Positions 40,731 through 49,167 of a DNA stretch of 64,000 nt are shown one piece after another. Below the pieces are notes generated by a model that did not search any database, was not told where the DNA came from, and was given only the letters and a program-made list of their open reading frames with translations. Origin of the DNA: Amycolatopsis sp. WQ 127309 (GTDB lineage: Bacteria > Actinomycetota > Actinomycetes > Mycobacteriales > Pseudonocardiaceae); NCBI RefSeq assembly GCF_023023025.1, contig NZ_CP095481.1:2852001-2916000 (forward strand). Reading direction: 5' to 3'. A program made the position numbers and the translations under genes. Numbering within the stretch: position 1 is the stretch's first letter; the number at the start of each line of letters is the position of its first letter.

Positions 40731-41897
40731 GTGTACCGGGACCGGCGTGAGCCGCGGCGCGACTGGCAGCGGATCGTCGAGGAGCAGGGGCTCGTCTACG
40801 GCACGCCGGCCCGTGACAGCAGCGGCCGCGTGCGGCCGTACTGGGACGAGTCCGTGCACTACGTCTTCGAGATGGACGAGGTGCTCTCGCTCGAAGCCGA
40901 CGTCGAACTGCTGCACTCGATGTGCCTGGAAGCCGTCGACAACGTCGTGACGACCGAGGGCTACCAGCGGTTCGGCATCCCGGAGTGGGTCTGGCCGCAC
41001 ATCGCCGAGTCGTGGAAGCGGCAGGACCCGCACGTCTACGGCCGGTTCGACCTGCGCTACGACGGCCGCTCGCCCGCGAAGCTGCTCGAGTACAACGCGG
41101 ACACGCCGACCACGCTGCTGGAGGCGTCGCTGCTGCAGTGGCACTGGAAGACCGACGTCTTCCCGGACGACGACCAGTGGAACTCGATCCACGAGAAGCT
41201 CGTCGAGCGGTGGGCGTCGCTGCAGGAGAAGCTGCCGTCGAACGAGCTGCACTTCACCTGGTCCGCGGCCGACCCGAGCGGCGAGGACAACGTCACCACG
41301 GCGTACCTGCAGGAGACGGCGGCCGAGGCCGGCCTGGACACCGTGGGCCTGGCGATCGAGGAGGTCGGCTGGGACCCGGTGCTCAAGCGGTTCGTCGACC
41401 TCGAAGAGCAGCAGATGGCGACCGTGCTGAAGCTGTACCCGTGGGAGTGGCTGGTCGACGAGGAGTTCGGCCGCAACGCCGTCGAGTCGCTGCCGCGGAC
41501 GCTGTGGGTCGAGCCGCTCTGGAAGATGATCCTCTCCAACAAGACGCTGCTGGCGATCCTGTGGGAGAACTACCCGGGCCACCCGAACCTGCTGCCCGCG
41601 TTCGCCGACGACCCCGGCCTGCTCACCGAGTACGTCCGCAAGCCGAAACTGGGCCGCGAGGGCGCGAACGTCCAGATCGTCGCCCCCGGCTACGAGACCC
41701 AGACCGACGGCGTCTACGGCGCCGAAGGCTTCGTCTACCAGGCGTTCGACCCGCTGCCCGAGTTCGACGGCTACCGGCCGGCGCTCGGCGCGTGGATCGT
41801 CGGCGACAGCTCCGCGGGGCTGGGCATCCGGGAGACCGGCGGCCTGGTCACCGACGACGGTGCCGCATTCGTCCCACATCGCATCCCCGAGTCGTGA
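40731..41897 (+). CDS. Glutathionylspermidine synthetase-like ATP-grasp enzyme (YgiC/YjfC type)
   Basis: A 388-residue protein of the GSP_synth ATP-grasp family, which ligates a carboxylate to an amine with ATP. Family patterns are clear: YGRFDLRYDGRSPAKLLEYNADTPTTLLEA, LHFTWSAADPSGEDNVTTAYL, LYPWEWLVDEEFG, LWVEPLWKMILSNKTLLAILWENYPGHPNLLPA, KPKLGREGANV and GAWIVGD. True glutathionylspermidine is not known in actinomycetes, so the acceptor is something else, unknown. The GTG start follows the upstream stop directly. No amidase domain is present. Confidence 0.9.
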   Translation: MYRDRREPRRDWQRIVEEQGLVYGTPARDSSGRVRPYWDESVHYVFEMDEVLSLEADVELLHSMCLEAVDNVVTTEGYQRFGIPEWVWPHIAESWKRQDPHVYGRFDLRYDGRSPAKLLEYNADTPTTLLEASLLQWHWKTDVFPDDDQWNSIHEKLVERWASLQEKLPSNELHFTWSAADPSGEDNVTTAYLQETAAEAGLDTVGLAIEEVGWDPVLKRFVDLEEQQMATVLKLYPWEWLVDEEFGRNAVESLPRTLWVEPLWKMILSNKTLLAILWENYPGHPNLLPAFADDPGLLTEYVRKPKLGREGANVQIVAPGYETQTDGVYGAEGFVYQAFDPLPEFDGYRPALGAWIVGDSSAGLGIRETGGLVTDDGAAFVPHRIPES

Positions 41898-41941
41898 TAC
41901 AACACCGCTGCTGATCAGCTCTTTTCTCTGGGAGACAACTC

Positions 41942-42394
41942 GTGAACACGACCCTTGCGCTGTCCGACACGTTCGGCTCCGACCTCGTGCGGGGGATCGG
42001 CGCGATCCTGCTCTACGGCGTCATCGGCCTGCTGCTGATGTTCGCCGGCTTCTACGCCATCGACTGGACCACGCCCGGCAAGCTGTCGAAGCTGGTCACG
42101 CAGGGCCTGCCGAACGCGGTGATCGTGACCGCGTCCGGGCTGCTCTCGATGGCGTTCATCGTCGTCGTGGCGATCTTCAACTCGGCGAGCGACCTCACCG
42201 AGGGCCTCATCACCTCGCTGGTCTACGGCCTGCTCGGGATCGCCGTCCAGGTGATCGCCGTCCGGCTGCTGGAGTGGGCGACCCGCATCGACGTGGCGTC
42301 GACCATCGAGAGCGAGAAGTTCGCCCCGGTCAGCATCGTCGTCGCGGCCGCGCACATCGGGCTGGGCCTCGTGGTGGCGGTCGGCATCTCCTGA
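41942..42394 (+). CDS. DUF350 membrane protein (YjfL type)
   Basis: A 150-residue protein with four hydrophobic helices (GIGAILLYGVIGLLLMFAGFYAID; AVIVTASGLLSMAFIVVVAIF; LITSLVYGLLGIAVQVIAVRLL; SIVVAAAHIGLGLVVAVGIS). It is a DUF350 family protein, which in E. coli (yjfL) lies next to yjfC. The operon of YjfM-, YjfC- and YjfL-like genes is therefore conserved in order. GGGAGA lies seven bases before the GTG. A strong terminator follows. Confidence 0.9.
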   Translation: MNTTLALSDTFGSDLVRGIGAILLYGVIGLLLMFAGFYAIDWTTPGKLSKLVTQGLPNAVIVTASGLLSMAFIVVVAIFNSASDLTEGLITSLVYGLLGIAVQVIAVRLLEWATRIDVASTIESEKFAPVSIVVAAAHIGLGLVVAVGIS

Positions 42395-42412
42395 CCTTTC
42401 GCGCATCCAGGT

Positions 42413-42440
42413 GAGCCGGGCCACGTCCGTGGCCCGGCTC
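42413..42440 (+). terminator. Strong terminator after the DUF350 gene
   Basis: GAGCCGGGCCACG (42413-42425) and CGTGGCCCGGCTC (42428-42440) are perfect 13-base arms with a 2-base centre, followed by TCTTGTT. It ends the three-gene operon. Confidence 0.9.
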
Positions 42441-42456
42441 TCTTGTTCCCACTAGC

Positions 42457-43371
42457 GTGGAGTTCGTGCGCCTGCTGAGGACACCGGACGACCGGTTCAC
42501 GGACCTGCCCGACTTCCCCTTCGAGCCGCGGTACGTCGAGCTCGACGACCCGCACGGCGGCCTCATCAGAGTGGGTTACGTCGAGGCCGGCCCCGCGGAC
42601 GGCCCGCCGGTGCTGCTGCTGCACGGCGAGCCCAGCTGGTCGTACCTCTACCGCAAGATGCTGCCGGTGCTGGCGGCCGCGGGGCTGCGCGCCATCGCGC
42701 CGGACCTGGTCGGTTTCGGCCGGTCCGACAAGCCCGGCGACATGGTCGACCACACCTACGCCCGGCACGTCGAGTGGATGCGCGGGTTCGCCTTCGACGC
42801 CCTCGACCTGCACGACGTCACCCTCGTCGGCCAGGACTGGGGTGGCCTGATCGGCCTCCGCCTGGTCGCCAAGCACCCGTCACGTTTCGCGCGCGTCGTC
42901 GCGTCCAACACGGGCCTCCCGACCGGCGATCACGACATGCCGCCGGTGTGGCACGCGTTCCGCGAAGCCGTCGAGAAGGCCCAGGTGCTGGACGTCTCGC
43001 GCTTCGTCCAGTCGGGCTGCAAGACGTCCTTGTCGAACGAGGTGCGCGCGGCGTACGACGCGCCGTTCCCGAACGAGATGTACAAGGCCGCCCCGCGGGC
43101 GATGCCGGGCCTGGTGCCGTTCCGCCCGGACAACCCGGCATCCGCGGCGAACCGCTCCGCGTGGGAGGTCCTGACCGAGCTGGAGCTGCCGTTCCTGGTG
43201 GCCTTCTCCGACGGCGACCCGATCACGGGCGGCTTGGCCCCGGTGCTGCAGACGTCGCTGAAGGGCGCGCAGGGGCTGACGCACCCGGTGATCGCCGGAG
43301 CGGGCCATTTCCTGCAGGAAGACGCGGGCGAGGAGCTGGCCGAGCACGTGGTGCGCTTCATCCGGAGCTGA
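42457..43371 (+). CDS. Haloalkane dehalogenase (alpha/beta-hydrolase)
   Basis: A 304-residue protein of the haloalkane dehalogenase family, which replaces a carbon-bound halogen with hydroxyl. HGEPSWSYLYRKM carries the halide-binding residue next to the oxyanion hole; the nucleophilic Asp is in LVGQDWGGLIGLR (about residue 127); the acid is probably Asp in FSDGDPITGG; and the catalytic His is in GAGHFLQEDAG. The start could be GTG 42457 or GTG 42466. Real substrates may not be haloalkanes. It is monocistronic, sharing a large hairpin with the next convergent gene. Confidence 0.92.
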   Translation: MEFVRLLRTPDDRFTDLPDFPFEPRYVELDDPHGGLIRVGYVEAGPADGPPVLLLHGEPSWSYLYRKMLPVLAAAGLRAIAPDLVGFGRSDKPGDMVDHTYARHVEWMRGFAFDALDLHDVTLVGQDWGGLIGLRLVAKHPSRFARVVASNTGLPTGDHDMPPVWHAFREAVEKAQVLDVSRFVQSGCKTSLSNEVRAAYDAPFPNEMYKAAPRAMPGLVPFRPDNPASAANRSAWEVLTELELPFLVAFSDGDPITGGLAPVLQTSLKGAQGLTHPVIAGAGHFLQEDAGEELAEHVVRFIRS

Positions 43372-43423
43372 GCAGCCCCCGATTTCCACGCTACCGGGAG
43401 GGTCCGACAGTTCCGCTCGCCCG

Positions 43424-43482
43424 AAAGCCGTGAAGGCCTCCTTACCGGCTCTTATGGCCGGTAAGGAGGCCTTCACGGCTTT
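43424..43482. terminator. Exceptionally long hairpin between convergent genes
   Basis: A 26-base arm (43424-43449, beginning AAAGCCGTGAAGGCC) is the exact reverse complement of 43457-43482, with a 7-base loop TCTTATG and T-runs at the outer ends. It fits a two-way terminator for the dehalogenase and aminotransferase genes. The length suggests a dispersed repeat unit as well. Confidence 0.85.
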
Positions 43483-43538
43483 TCCTGACCCCGGGTTGTC
43501 GGGGCTGCTCGCTAGGCTTGAATCGGGGGCTGCTCAGG

Positions 43539-44831
43539 TCAGGCGAGCGCTGTCTGGGTGGCTGCCAAGGCGTCCACCAGGATGTCCAGGCCCTCCTGGG
43601 CTTCCTCCGCCGTCAACGTCATCGGCGGGCCCAGCCTCAGGACGTTTCCGTGCAGGCCGCCCTTGCCGATCAGCAGGCCGCGCTTCTTCGTCTCCTCCAG
43701 CATCCGGGCCGCCGCGGCGACGAAAGGCTCGGTCGTGCCCGGCTTGATCAGCTCGATACCGATCATCAGGCCCTTGCCGCGGACCTCCGCCACGATCGGC
43801 GAGTCAGCCGCCCGCAACCCCGAGAGCAGCTGACGGCCTCGGGCCGCGCAGTTCGCCTGGAGGTCGTGGTCCTTGATGTAGTCCAGCACCGCCGTCGCGC
43901 CGGCCATCGAGACCGGGTTGCCGCCGAACGTCGAGAACGACTGGGCCTGGAAGCAGTCCAGCACGTCGCCGCGGGCGACCACGCCGCCGACCGCCAGGCC
44001 GTTCCCGAGGCCCTTCGCGAACGTCATCATGTCCGGCGTCACGCCGTGCGCGTCGATGCCCCAGAAGTGCTCGCCCGTGCGGCCCCAGCCCGTCTGGACC
44101 TCGTCCGAGATGAACAGCACGCCGTAGGAGTCGAGGACTTCCTTCATGGCGCGGAACAGGCCGTCCGGCGGGAGGCTGAAGCCGCCGACGCCCTGGATCG
44201 GCTCGGCGATCAGGCAGGCGACGTCACCCGCGGTCGCCGTGTCGAGGACGTCGACCAGGTCGGCGACGCAGGCGTCGATGTACGCCGCGTCGGACAGGTG
44301 GCGGAAGGGGCTGCGGTAGCGGTAGCCGCCGTGGACGTAGTTGACCTTGACTGGGCTCAGCGCCGACGCCGACCAGCCGCGGTTGCCGGTGATCGCGACC
44401 GTCCCGAAGGACCGGCCGTGGTAGGAGTTCCGCATCGCCAGCACCTGGTTGCTGCGCCGGAACTGCGTCGCGAGCATCAGCGCCGTGTCGTTCGCCTCGC
44501 TGCCGGAGTTCGTGAAGAACACCTTCGCGTCCGGGATGCCCGACAGCGAAGCGATCCGCTCGGCCAGCTCGACCTGCGAGCGGATCAGGTACAGCGTCGA
44601 GGTGTGCAGGATGCCGGTGTCGAGCTGCTTGCGGACCGCGTCACCGATCTCGGCGACGTCGTAGCCCATCGAGTTCGTCAGCACGCCGGCGAAGAAGTCG
44701 AGGTAGGTGCGGCCCTGCGAGTCGGTCATCCGCCGGTCGTGCGCGTGCACGATCTCGATCGGCTCCTCGTAGAGCAGCGACATCCAGGACGGCATCACAG
44801 CGCGGTGGCGGGCGAGCAGCTCGTCGGTCAT
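43539..44831 (-). CDS. Class III PLP-dependent aminotransferase (AGXT2-like)
   Basis: A 430-residue protein of aminotransferase class III. Visible are FFTNSGSEANDTAL (PLP phosphate loop), AYHGRSFG-like NSYHGRSFGTVAITGNRGW, FISDEVQTGWGRTG, and the PLP Lys in MMTFAKGLGNGLAVGGV (about 255). The overall pattern (PSWMSLLYEEPIEIVHA, LDFFAGVLTNSMGYD) matches the alanine-glyoxylate/aspartate-family group rather than ornithine or GABA aminotransferases. The amino donor cannot be assigned. ATG 44831 is preceded by GAGGAGG. Confidence 0.88.
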   Translation of the reverse strand: MTDELLARHRAVMPSWMSLLYEEPIEIVHAHDRRMTDSQGRTYLDFFAGVLTNSMGYDVAEIGDAVRKQLDTGILHTSTLYLIRSQVELAERIASLSGIPDAKVFFTNSGSEANDTALMLATQFRRSNQVLAMRNSYHGRSFGTVAITGNRGWSASALSPVKVNYVHGGYRYRSPFRHLSDAAYIDACVADLVDVLDTATAGDVACLIAEPIQGVGGFSLPPDGLFRAMKEVLDSYGVLFISDEVQTGWGRTGEHFWGIDAHGVTPDMMTFAKGLGNGLAVGGVVARGDVLDCFQAQSFSTFGGNPVSMAGATAVLDYIKDHDLQANCAARGRQLLSGLRAADSPIVAEVRGKGLMIGIELIKPGTTEPFVAAAARMLEETKKRGLLIGKGGLHGNVLRLGPPMTLTAEEAQEGLDILVDALAATQTALA

Positions 44832-44892
44832 CGGGGCGCCTCCTCGGGGTCTCCTTGGAGTATGGGGAGCCCGCGAACCGAGCTTCAACGAT

Positions 44893-44930
44893 CAGACTGT
44901 CGGGACAACCGCTGACGGGCGCACAGTCTG
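44893..44930. promoter_or_regulatory. Inverted repeat upstream of serS
   Basis: CAGACTGT (44893-44900) and ACAGTCTG (44923-44930) are perfect arms 22 bases apart in the divergent promoter region of the aminotransferase and serS. They may be an operator pair; serS itself seems to start very near its transcript start. Confidence 0.35.
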
Positions 44931-44951
44931 TACGGACTACCCTCTGTCTTC

Positions 44952-46214
44952 GTGATTGACCCCAGGACTCTGCGCGATGACCCGGAAGCCGTGCGCGCGT
45001 CGCAGCGCGCCCGTGGCGAGGACGAAGGAGTGGTCGACAAGCTGCTCTCCCTCGACTCCCGGCGCCGCTCTTCGATCGCGGCCGCGGACAAGCTGCGCAA
45101 CGAGCAGAAGATCCTGGGCAAGCAGATCCCGAAGGCGCCGCCCGAGGAGAAGCAGCAGCTGCTGGCCACGGCCAAGGAGCTCGCGGCCCAGGTGAAGGCA
45201 GCCGAGGCGGAGCAGAACACGTCGTCGGAGGAGTTCGACCAGCTCTTCCGGACCGTGCCGAACCTGGTGCACCCGGACGCGCCGATCGGCGGCGAGGACG
45301 ACTTCACCGTCGTCAAGCACGTCGGCGAGCCGACGAAGCTCGGCTTCACCCCGAAGGACCACCTCGAGCTGCTCGAAGCGCTCGGCGGCGTCGACATGGA
45401 GCGCGGCGCGAAGGTGTCGGGCTCGCGGTTCTACTTCCTCACCGGCGTCGGCGCGCAGCTGCAGCTCGGCCTGCTCAACATGGCCATCGCGCAAGCGCTC
45501 GAAAACGGCTTCACACCGATGATCACGCCGTCGCTGGTGCGCCCGGAGATCATGGCCGGCACCGGCTTCCTCGGCCAGCACTCGAGCGAGATCTACCACC
45601 TCCAGGACGACGACCTGTACCTCGTCGGCACGTCGGAGGTGCCGCTCGCCGGCTTCCACGCCGACGAGATCCTCGACCTGAACGACGACGCGAAGCGCTA
45701 CGCGGGCTGGTCGTCCTGCTACCGCCGCGAGGCCGGCTCGTACGGCAAGGACACCCGCGGCATCATCCGCGTGCACCAGTTCGACAAGGTCGAGATGTTC
45801 GTCTACACCAAGCCGGCGGACGCCGAGGCCGAGCACGCGCGGCTGCTGGACTGGGAAGAGCAGATGCTGGCGAAGATCGAGGTGCCCTACCGGGTCATCG
45901 ACACCGCCACCGGCGACCTCGGCACGTCCGCGCACCGCAAGTTCGACTGCGAGGCGTGGGTCCCGAGCCAGGAGGCCTACCGCGAGCTGACCTCGACGTC
46001 CAACTGCACGACGTTCCAGGCCCGCCGCCTCTCGGTCCGCTACCGCGGCGAAAACGGCAAGCCGCTGATCGCCGCGACGCTCAACGGCACGCTGGCCACC
46101 ACCCGCTGGATCGTCGCGATCGTCGAGAACCACCAGCAGGAAGACGGCTCCGTGCGCGTGCCCGAGGCGCTGCGCCCGTTCGTCGGCGGCAAGGAAGTCC
46201 TCACGCCCCGCTGA
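44952..46214 (+). CDS. serS: Seryl-tRNA synthetase
   Basis: A 420-residue class II synthetase that charges tRNA-Ser (and tRNA-Sec where present). The N-terminal coiled-coil arm spans about 1-105 ([13 protein letters not shown] [26 protein letters not shown]), followed by a catalytic core with class II motifs: motif 2 [28 protein letters not shown] and motif 3 [22 protein letters not shown] 44952 gives the [13 protein letters not shown] start seen in relatives. No good Shine-Dalgarno is visible, so the mRNA may be nearly leaderless. Confidence 0.97.
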   Translation: MIDPRTLRDDPEAVRASQRARGEDEGVVDKLLSLDSRRRSSIAAADKLRNEQKILGKQIPKAPPEEKQQLLATAKELAAQVKAAEAEQNTSSEEFDQLFRTVPNLVHPDAPIGGEDDFTVVKHVGEPTKLGFTPKDHLELLEALGGVDMERGAKVSGSRFYFLTGVGAQLQLGLLNMAIAQALENGFTPMITPSLVRPEIMAGTGFLGQHSSEIYHLQDDDLYLVGTSEVPLAGFHADEILDLNDDAKRYAGWSSCYRREAGSYGKDTRGIIRVHQFDKVEMFVYTKPADAEAEHARLLDWEEQMLAKIEVPYRVIDTATGDLGTSAHRKFDCEAWVPSQEAYRELTSTSNCTTFQARRLSVRYRGENGKPLIAATLNGTLATTRWIVAIVENHQQEDGSVRVPEALRPFVGGKEVLTPR

Positions 46215-46283
46215 TTTGCGGTTATGCCAGGTGCGCACCCGTTCGGCCCAGTAAGGTCCGGGCCGAACGGGAGGATTCTTCGG

Positions 46284-47288
46284 ATGCGCATGAAGTGGCA
46301 GGCCGTGGTCGCGCTGGCGGCCGCCGCGGTCGTGGTGACCGGCTGCACGGTGACGGTCGGCGGGTCGGCGTCGCCGGTGCCGGGCCAGGGGCCGGTGACC
46401 AAGGTCGTCGACGCCTGTTCGCTGCTGACCCCGGAGCAGGTCGACGCCCTCGGCTACCAGGGGGCGGGCCGGTCGGTGCCGAGCGACAAGTCGCGGAACC
46501 AAGCGGCCATGTGCCTCTGGAACTCGAAGGACGACGCCGAGATGTCGTCGGTGCTGAACGTCGGCATGGCGGTGGACATCAGCATCGACGAGTACCTCGC
46601 CGGCGCCGTCCCGAAGTCCTCGCCGGAGCGGATCGGCGGCTTCAGCTGGACGCAGTACGCGTCGATCCTGGCCGGCGACTGTTCGCTCTACACCGTGCTG
46701 GGCGAGAAGTCGTTCGCCTACGTCAGCGTCTCCGGCACGGACCTGGCCAAGTCCTGCGCGCTGGCGAAACCGGCGATCCCCCAGGTCGCTTCGCACCTGC
46801 CGGGCGGCCAGGACGCGCCCTCGATCACGCCGTCGACGTCGGCGAAGCCCGAGCCGGGCGGCCCGCTGCTGTCGGTCGACCCGTGCACGCTGATGAAGCC
46901 GGAACAGCTGGCGCAGCTGAAGAACATCTCGCCGAGCGGCGAGAAGACCGTCTCGACCGTGGTGCCGAACTCGTCCTACTGCCTGTGGGACGACACCGAC
47001 GGCGACGACGGCCAGAAGGCGTTCGAGGTCTGGGTCGGCCCCAGCACCCCGGTGGCCGAGTGGCCGGGCACGCAGGACGTCCAGCCGACCGAGACCGTCG
47101 ACGTCGGCGGCAAGAAGTGGGGCGTCTTCCCGAACATGGGCGGCCTGCGCGCGACCTGCGGCGCGACCCTGCCGATCACGGACACGTCGTCGGTGCAGGT
47201 GGTCAGCGGGTTCATCGGCGACGACACCAAGACGTGCGACGTCGTCAAGCAGGGCCTGCCGCTGGTGACGGCGAACCTGCCGGGCTGA
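46284..47288 (+). CDS. DUF3558 lipoprotein with duplicated domain
   Basis: A 334-residue secreted lipoprotein. The signal peptide ends with VVTGCTV (lipobox Cys near residue 21). Two DUF3558 domains follow: VDACSLLTPEQVDALGYQG...CLWNSKDDAEMSSVLNVG (about 47-180) and VDPCTLMKPEQLAQLKNIS...YCLWDDTDGDDGQKAFEVWV (about 195-330). They are separated by a Pro/Ser spacer. Each domain has the conserved Cys near its start and CxW later. Localised on the outer face of the membrane. GGGAGGA lies 10 bases before ATG 46284. Function unknown. Confidence 0.88.
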   Translation: MRMKWQAVVALAAAAVVVTGCTVTVGGSASPVPGQGPVTKVVDACSLLTPEQVDALGYQGAGRSVPSDKSRNQAAMCLWNSKDDAEMSSVLNVGMAVDISIDEYLAGAVPKSSPERIGGFSWTQYASILAGDCSLYTVLGEKSFAYVSVSGTDLAKSCALAKPAIPQVASHLPGGQDAPSITPSTSAKPEPGGPLLSVDPCTLMKPEQLAQLKNISPSGEKTVSTVVPNSSYCLWDDTDGDDGQKAFEVWVGPSTPVAEWPGTQDVQPTETVDVGGKKWGVFPNMGGLRATCGATLPITDTSSVQVVSGFIGDDTKTCDVVKQGLPLVTANLPG

Positions 47289-47291
47289 GCC

Positions 47292-48476
47292 TCAGGCCGA
47301 GACCTGGTCCGCGATGTGGCGCGCGATCTCCAGCGCGCTCGTCGCGGCCGGCGATGGCGCGTTCAGGACGTGCACCTGGTCGCGCGCGGTCTCGATGAGG
47401 AAGTCGTCGACGAGCGAGCCGTCGCGGCGCATCGCCTGCGCGCGGACGCCCGAGCCGTGGCGGACGATGTCGTCCTCGGTGACGGCCGGGACGAGCCGGG
47501 CGAGGCTGGCGGCGAAGCGCTTCTTCGAGAACGAGCGCCGCACCTCGTCGAGCCCGGTCGGCAACGCGTACTTCTTCGCGAGCCGCCAGACGCCGGGGAA
47601 GGCCGCGACCTCGGCGACGTCCTTCGCGGAGAAGTCGGCCCAGCGGTAGCCCTCGCGGCGCAGCGCGAGCACGGCGTTGGGGCCGGCGTGCACGCTGCCG
47701 TCGAGCATCCGGGTCAGGTGCACGCCGAGGAACGGCAGCGTCGGGTCCGGCACCGGGTAGATCAGGCCCTTGACCAGGCCGCGGCGTTCGGGCTTGAGCT
47801 CGTAGTACTCACCGCGGAACGGCACGATCTTCGCCGACGGCGTCAGCCCGGCCAGCCGCGCGACGCGGTCGGAGTGCAGGCCGGCGCAGTTGACGAGCCC
47901 GTCCGCGACGATGACGTCGGACCCGGTCGCGACCTCGACGCCGCCGTTCGCGCCGGCCCGGATGGCCATCGCGGGGCTGTTCAGCCGCAGGTCGACGCCG
48001 GCTTCGTCGAGCAGCCGCACGAGCGCCGCGCAGACGGCGGGGAAGTCGATGATCCCGGTCGACTCGACGCGCAGCGCGGCGACGCAGGACACCTCGGGCT
48101 CGTACTCCCGCGCTTCGGCGGGCGAGATCTTCTTGGCCGGGACGCCGTTGGCCTCGGCCCGCTCGGCGAGCGTGTCGAGCGCCGGGATCTCCTTCTCGTC
48201 GGTGGCGACGACGAGCTTCCCGCACACCTCGACCGGCACGCCGTACTGGCGCGCGAAGTCCACGATGGACCGGTTGCCGGCGACGGACATCCGCGCCTTG
48301 AACGAGCCGGGCTTGTAGTAGAGCCCGGCGTGGACGACGTTCGAGTTGTGCCCGGTCTGGTGCGCCGCCCACCGCGGCTCCTTCTCCAGCACGGTGACGT
48401 CCAGCCCGCGCCTGGTCAGCTCCCAGGCCACAGCCAGACCGACGATCCCGCCCCCGACGACCACCACGTTGCGCAC
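47292..48476 (-). CDS. lhgO: L-2-hydroxyglutarate oxidase
   Basis: A 394-residue FAD-dependent oxidoreductase oxidising L-2-hydroxyglutarate to 2-oxoglutarate. The FAD motif VVVGGGIVGLAVAWELTRRGLDVTVLEKE is at residues 4-32, and GHNSNVVHAGLYYKPGSFKA is typical of LhgO. The FAD-covering segment RGEYYELKPER and the C-terminal HVLNAPSPAATSALEIA complete the assignment. GTG 48476 is the start. The divergent neighbour is a TetR regulator whose operators lie in the shared 79-base promoter region. Confidence 0.93.
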   Translation of the reverse strand: MRNVVVVGGGIVGLAVAWELTRRGLDVTVLEKEPRWAAHQTGHNSNVVHAGLYYKPGSFKARMSVAGNRSIVDFARQYGVPVEVCGKLVVATDEKEIPALDTLAERAEANGVPAKKISPAEAREYEPEVSCVAALRVESTGIIDFPAVCAALVRLLDEAGVDLRLNSPAMAIRAGANGGVEVATGSDVIVADGLVNCAGLHSDRVARLAGLTPSAKIVPFRGEYYELKPERRGLVKGLIYPVPDPTLPFLGVHLTRMLDGSVHAGPNAVLALRREGYRWADFSAKDVAEVAAFPGVWRLAKKYALPTGLDEVRRSFSKKRFAASLARLVPAVTEDDIVRHGSGVRAQAMRRDGSLVDDFLIETARDQVHVLNAPSPAATSALEIARHIADQVSA

Positions 48477-48522
48477 GATCGACCAGGCTACGCGAGTCCC
48501 TGGTGCGCGCCGCCCCTGGCGT

Positions 48523-48565
48523 TACCTAACGTCCGTCAGGTACGGTACCTAACCGATGTCAGGTA
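48523..48565. promoter_or_regulatory. Two tandem operators overlapping the TetR start
   Basis: Two 20-base imperfect palindromes, TACCTAAC-N4-GTCAGGTA, occupy 48523-48542 and 48546-48565. Each has one mismatch between arms. The second covers the TetR start codon (ATG 48556). They are almost certainly binding sites of the TetR protein itself and could also repress lhgO. Confidence 0.85.
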
Positions 48566-49167
48566 AGCGGTTGACCCGGGAAGCGCGGCGCGAGCTGATC
48601 GTCGCCGCGGCCGCCGAGGTGTTCGCCTCGGCGGGCTACGCCGCGGCCGGCATGCGCGAAGTCGCGGCAGCGGCCGGAATCAGCACGCCGGTGCTCTACG
48701 ACCACTTCCCGGCGAAGGCCGGGTTGTACGCGGCCCTGCTGGAGTCCGAAGTGGACGATCTGCTCGCGGGCTGGGCCGAGCTGCCGCCCTCGGATGACCC
48801 GGAAGTGTTGCTGCGCAGCCGCGTGTCGGCGATCTTCGCGTGGATCGAAACCCACGAGCGCGGCTGGCGGATGATCTTCGCGGAGCCGCCGTCGGACCCG
48901 GCGGTCGCGGCGACGCACCGGGCTGGCCAGGACCGGGCGACGGCCGGCCTGACGGCGTTGTTCCGCGGCATCCCGAGCCTCGACCTGACCGCCCGCATCC
49001 CGCGCGAGCTGGCCGACGAGGTCCTGGCGGACGCGAGCAAGAGCGCGCTGAACGCGGTGGCGACGTGGTGGTGGCGCCACCGGGAAGTCCCGCGCGACGA
49101 GGTCGTAGCGCTCACGGTGGACCTGCTGTGGCGCGGCCTGGCCACGCTGACCAAGGGGGAGCGATGA
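48556..49167 (+). CDS. TetR family transcriptional regulator
   Basis: A 203-residue regulator: an N-terminal TetR helix-turn-helix (REARRELIVAAAAEVFASAGYAAAGMREVAAAAGISTPVLYDHFPAKAGLY) and a C-terminal helical ligand domain. Its start codon lies inside one of two tandem operators, so it represses its own transcription. The stop overlaps the next start (ATGA), placing it in an operon with the SnoaL-like gene. The ligand is unknown. Confidence 0.94.
   Translation: MSGKRLTREARRELIVAAAAEVFASAGYAAAGMREVAAAAGISTPVLYDHFPAKAGLYAALLESEVDDLLAGWAELPPSDDPEVLLRSRVSAIFAWIETHERGWRMIFAEPPSDPAVAATHRAGQDRATAGLTALFRGIPSLDLTARIPRELADEVLADASKSALNAVATWWWRHREVPRDEVVALTVDLLWRGLATLTKGER

Noticed and set aside
40731..41897. 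Calling the ATP-grasp enzyme a true glutathionylspermidine synthetase
   Set aside because: No amidase domain and actinomycetes are not known to make glutathionylspermidine; only family membership is supported.
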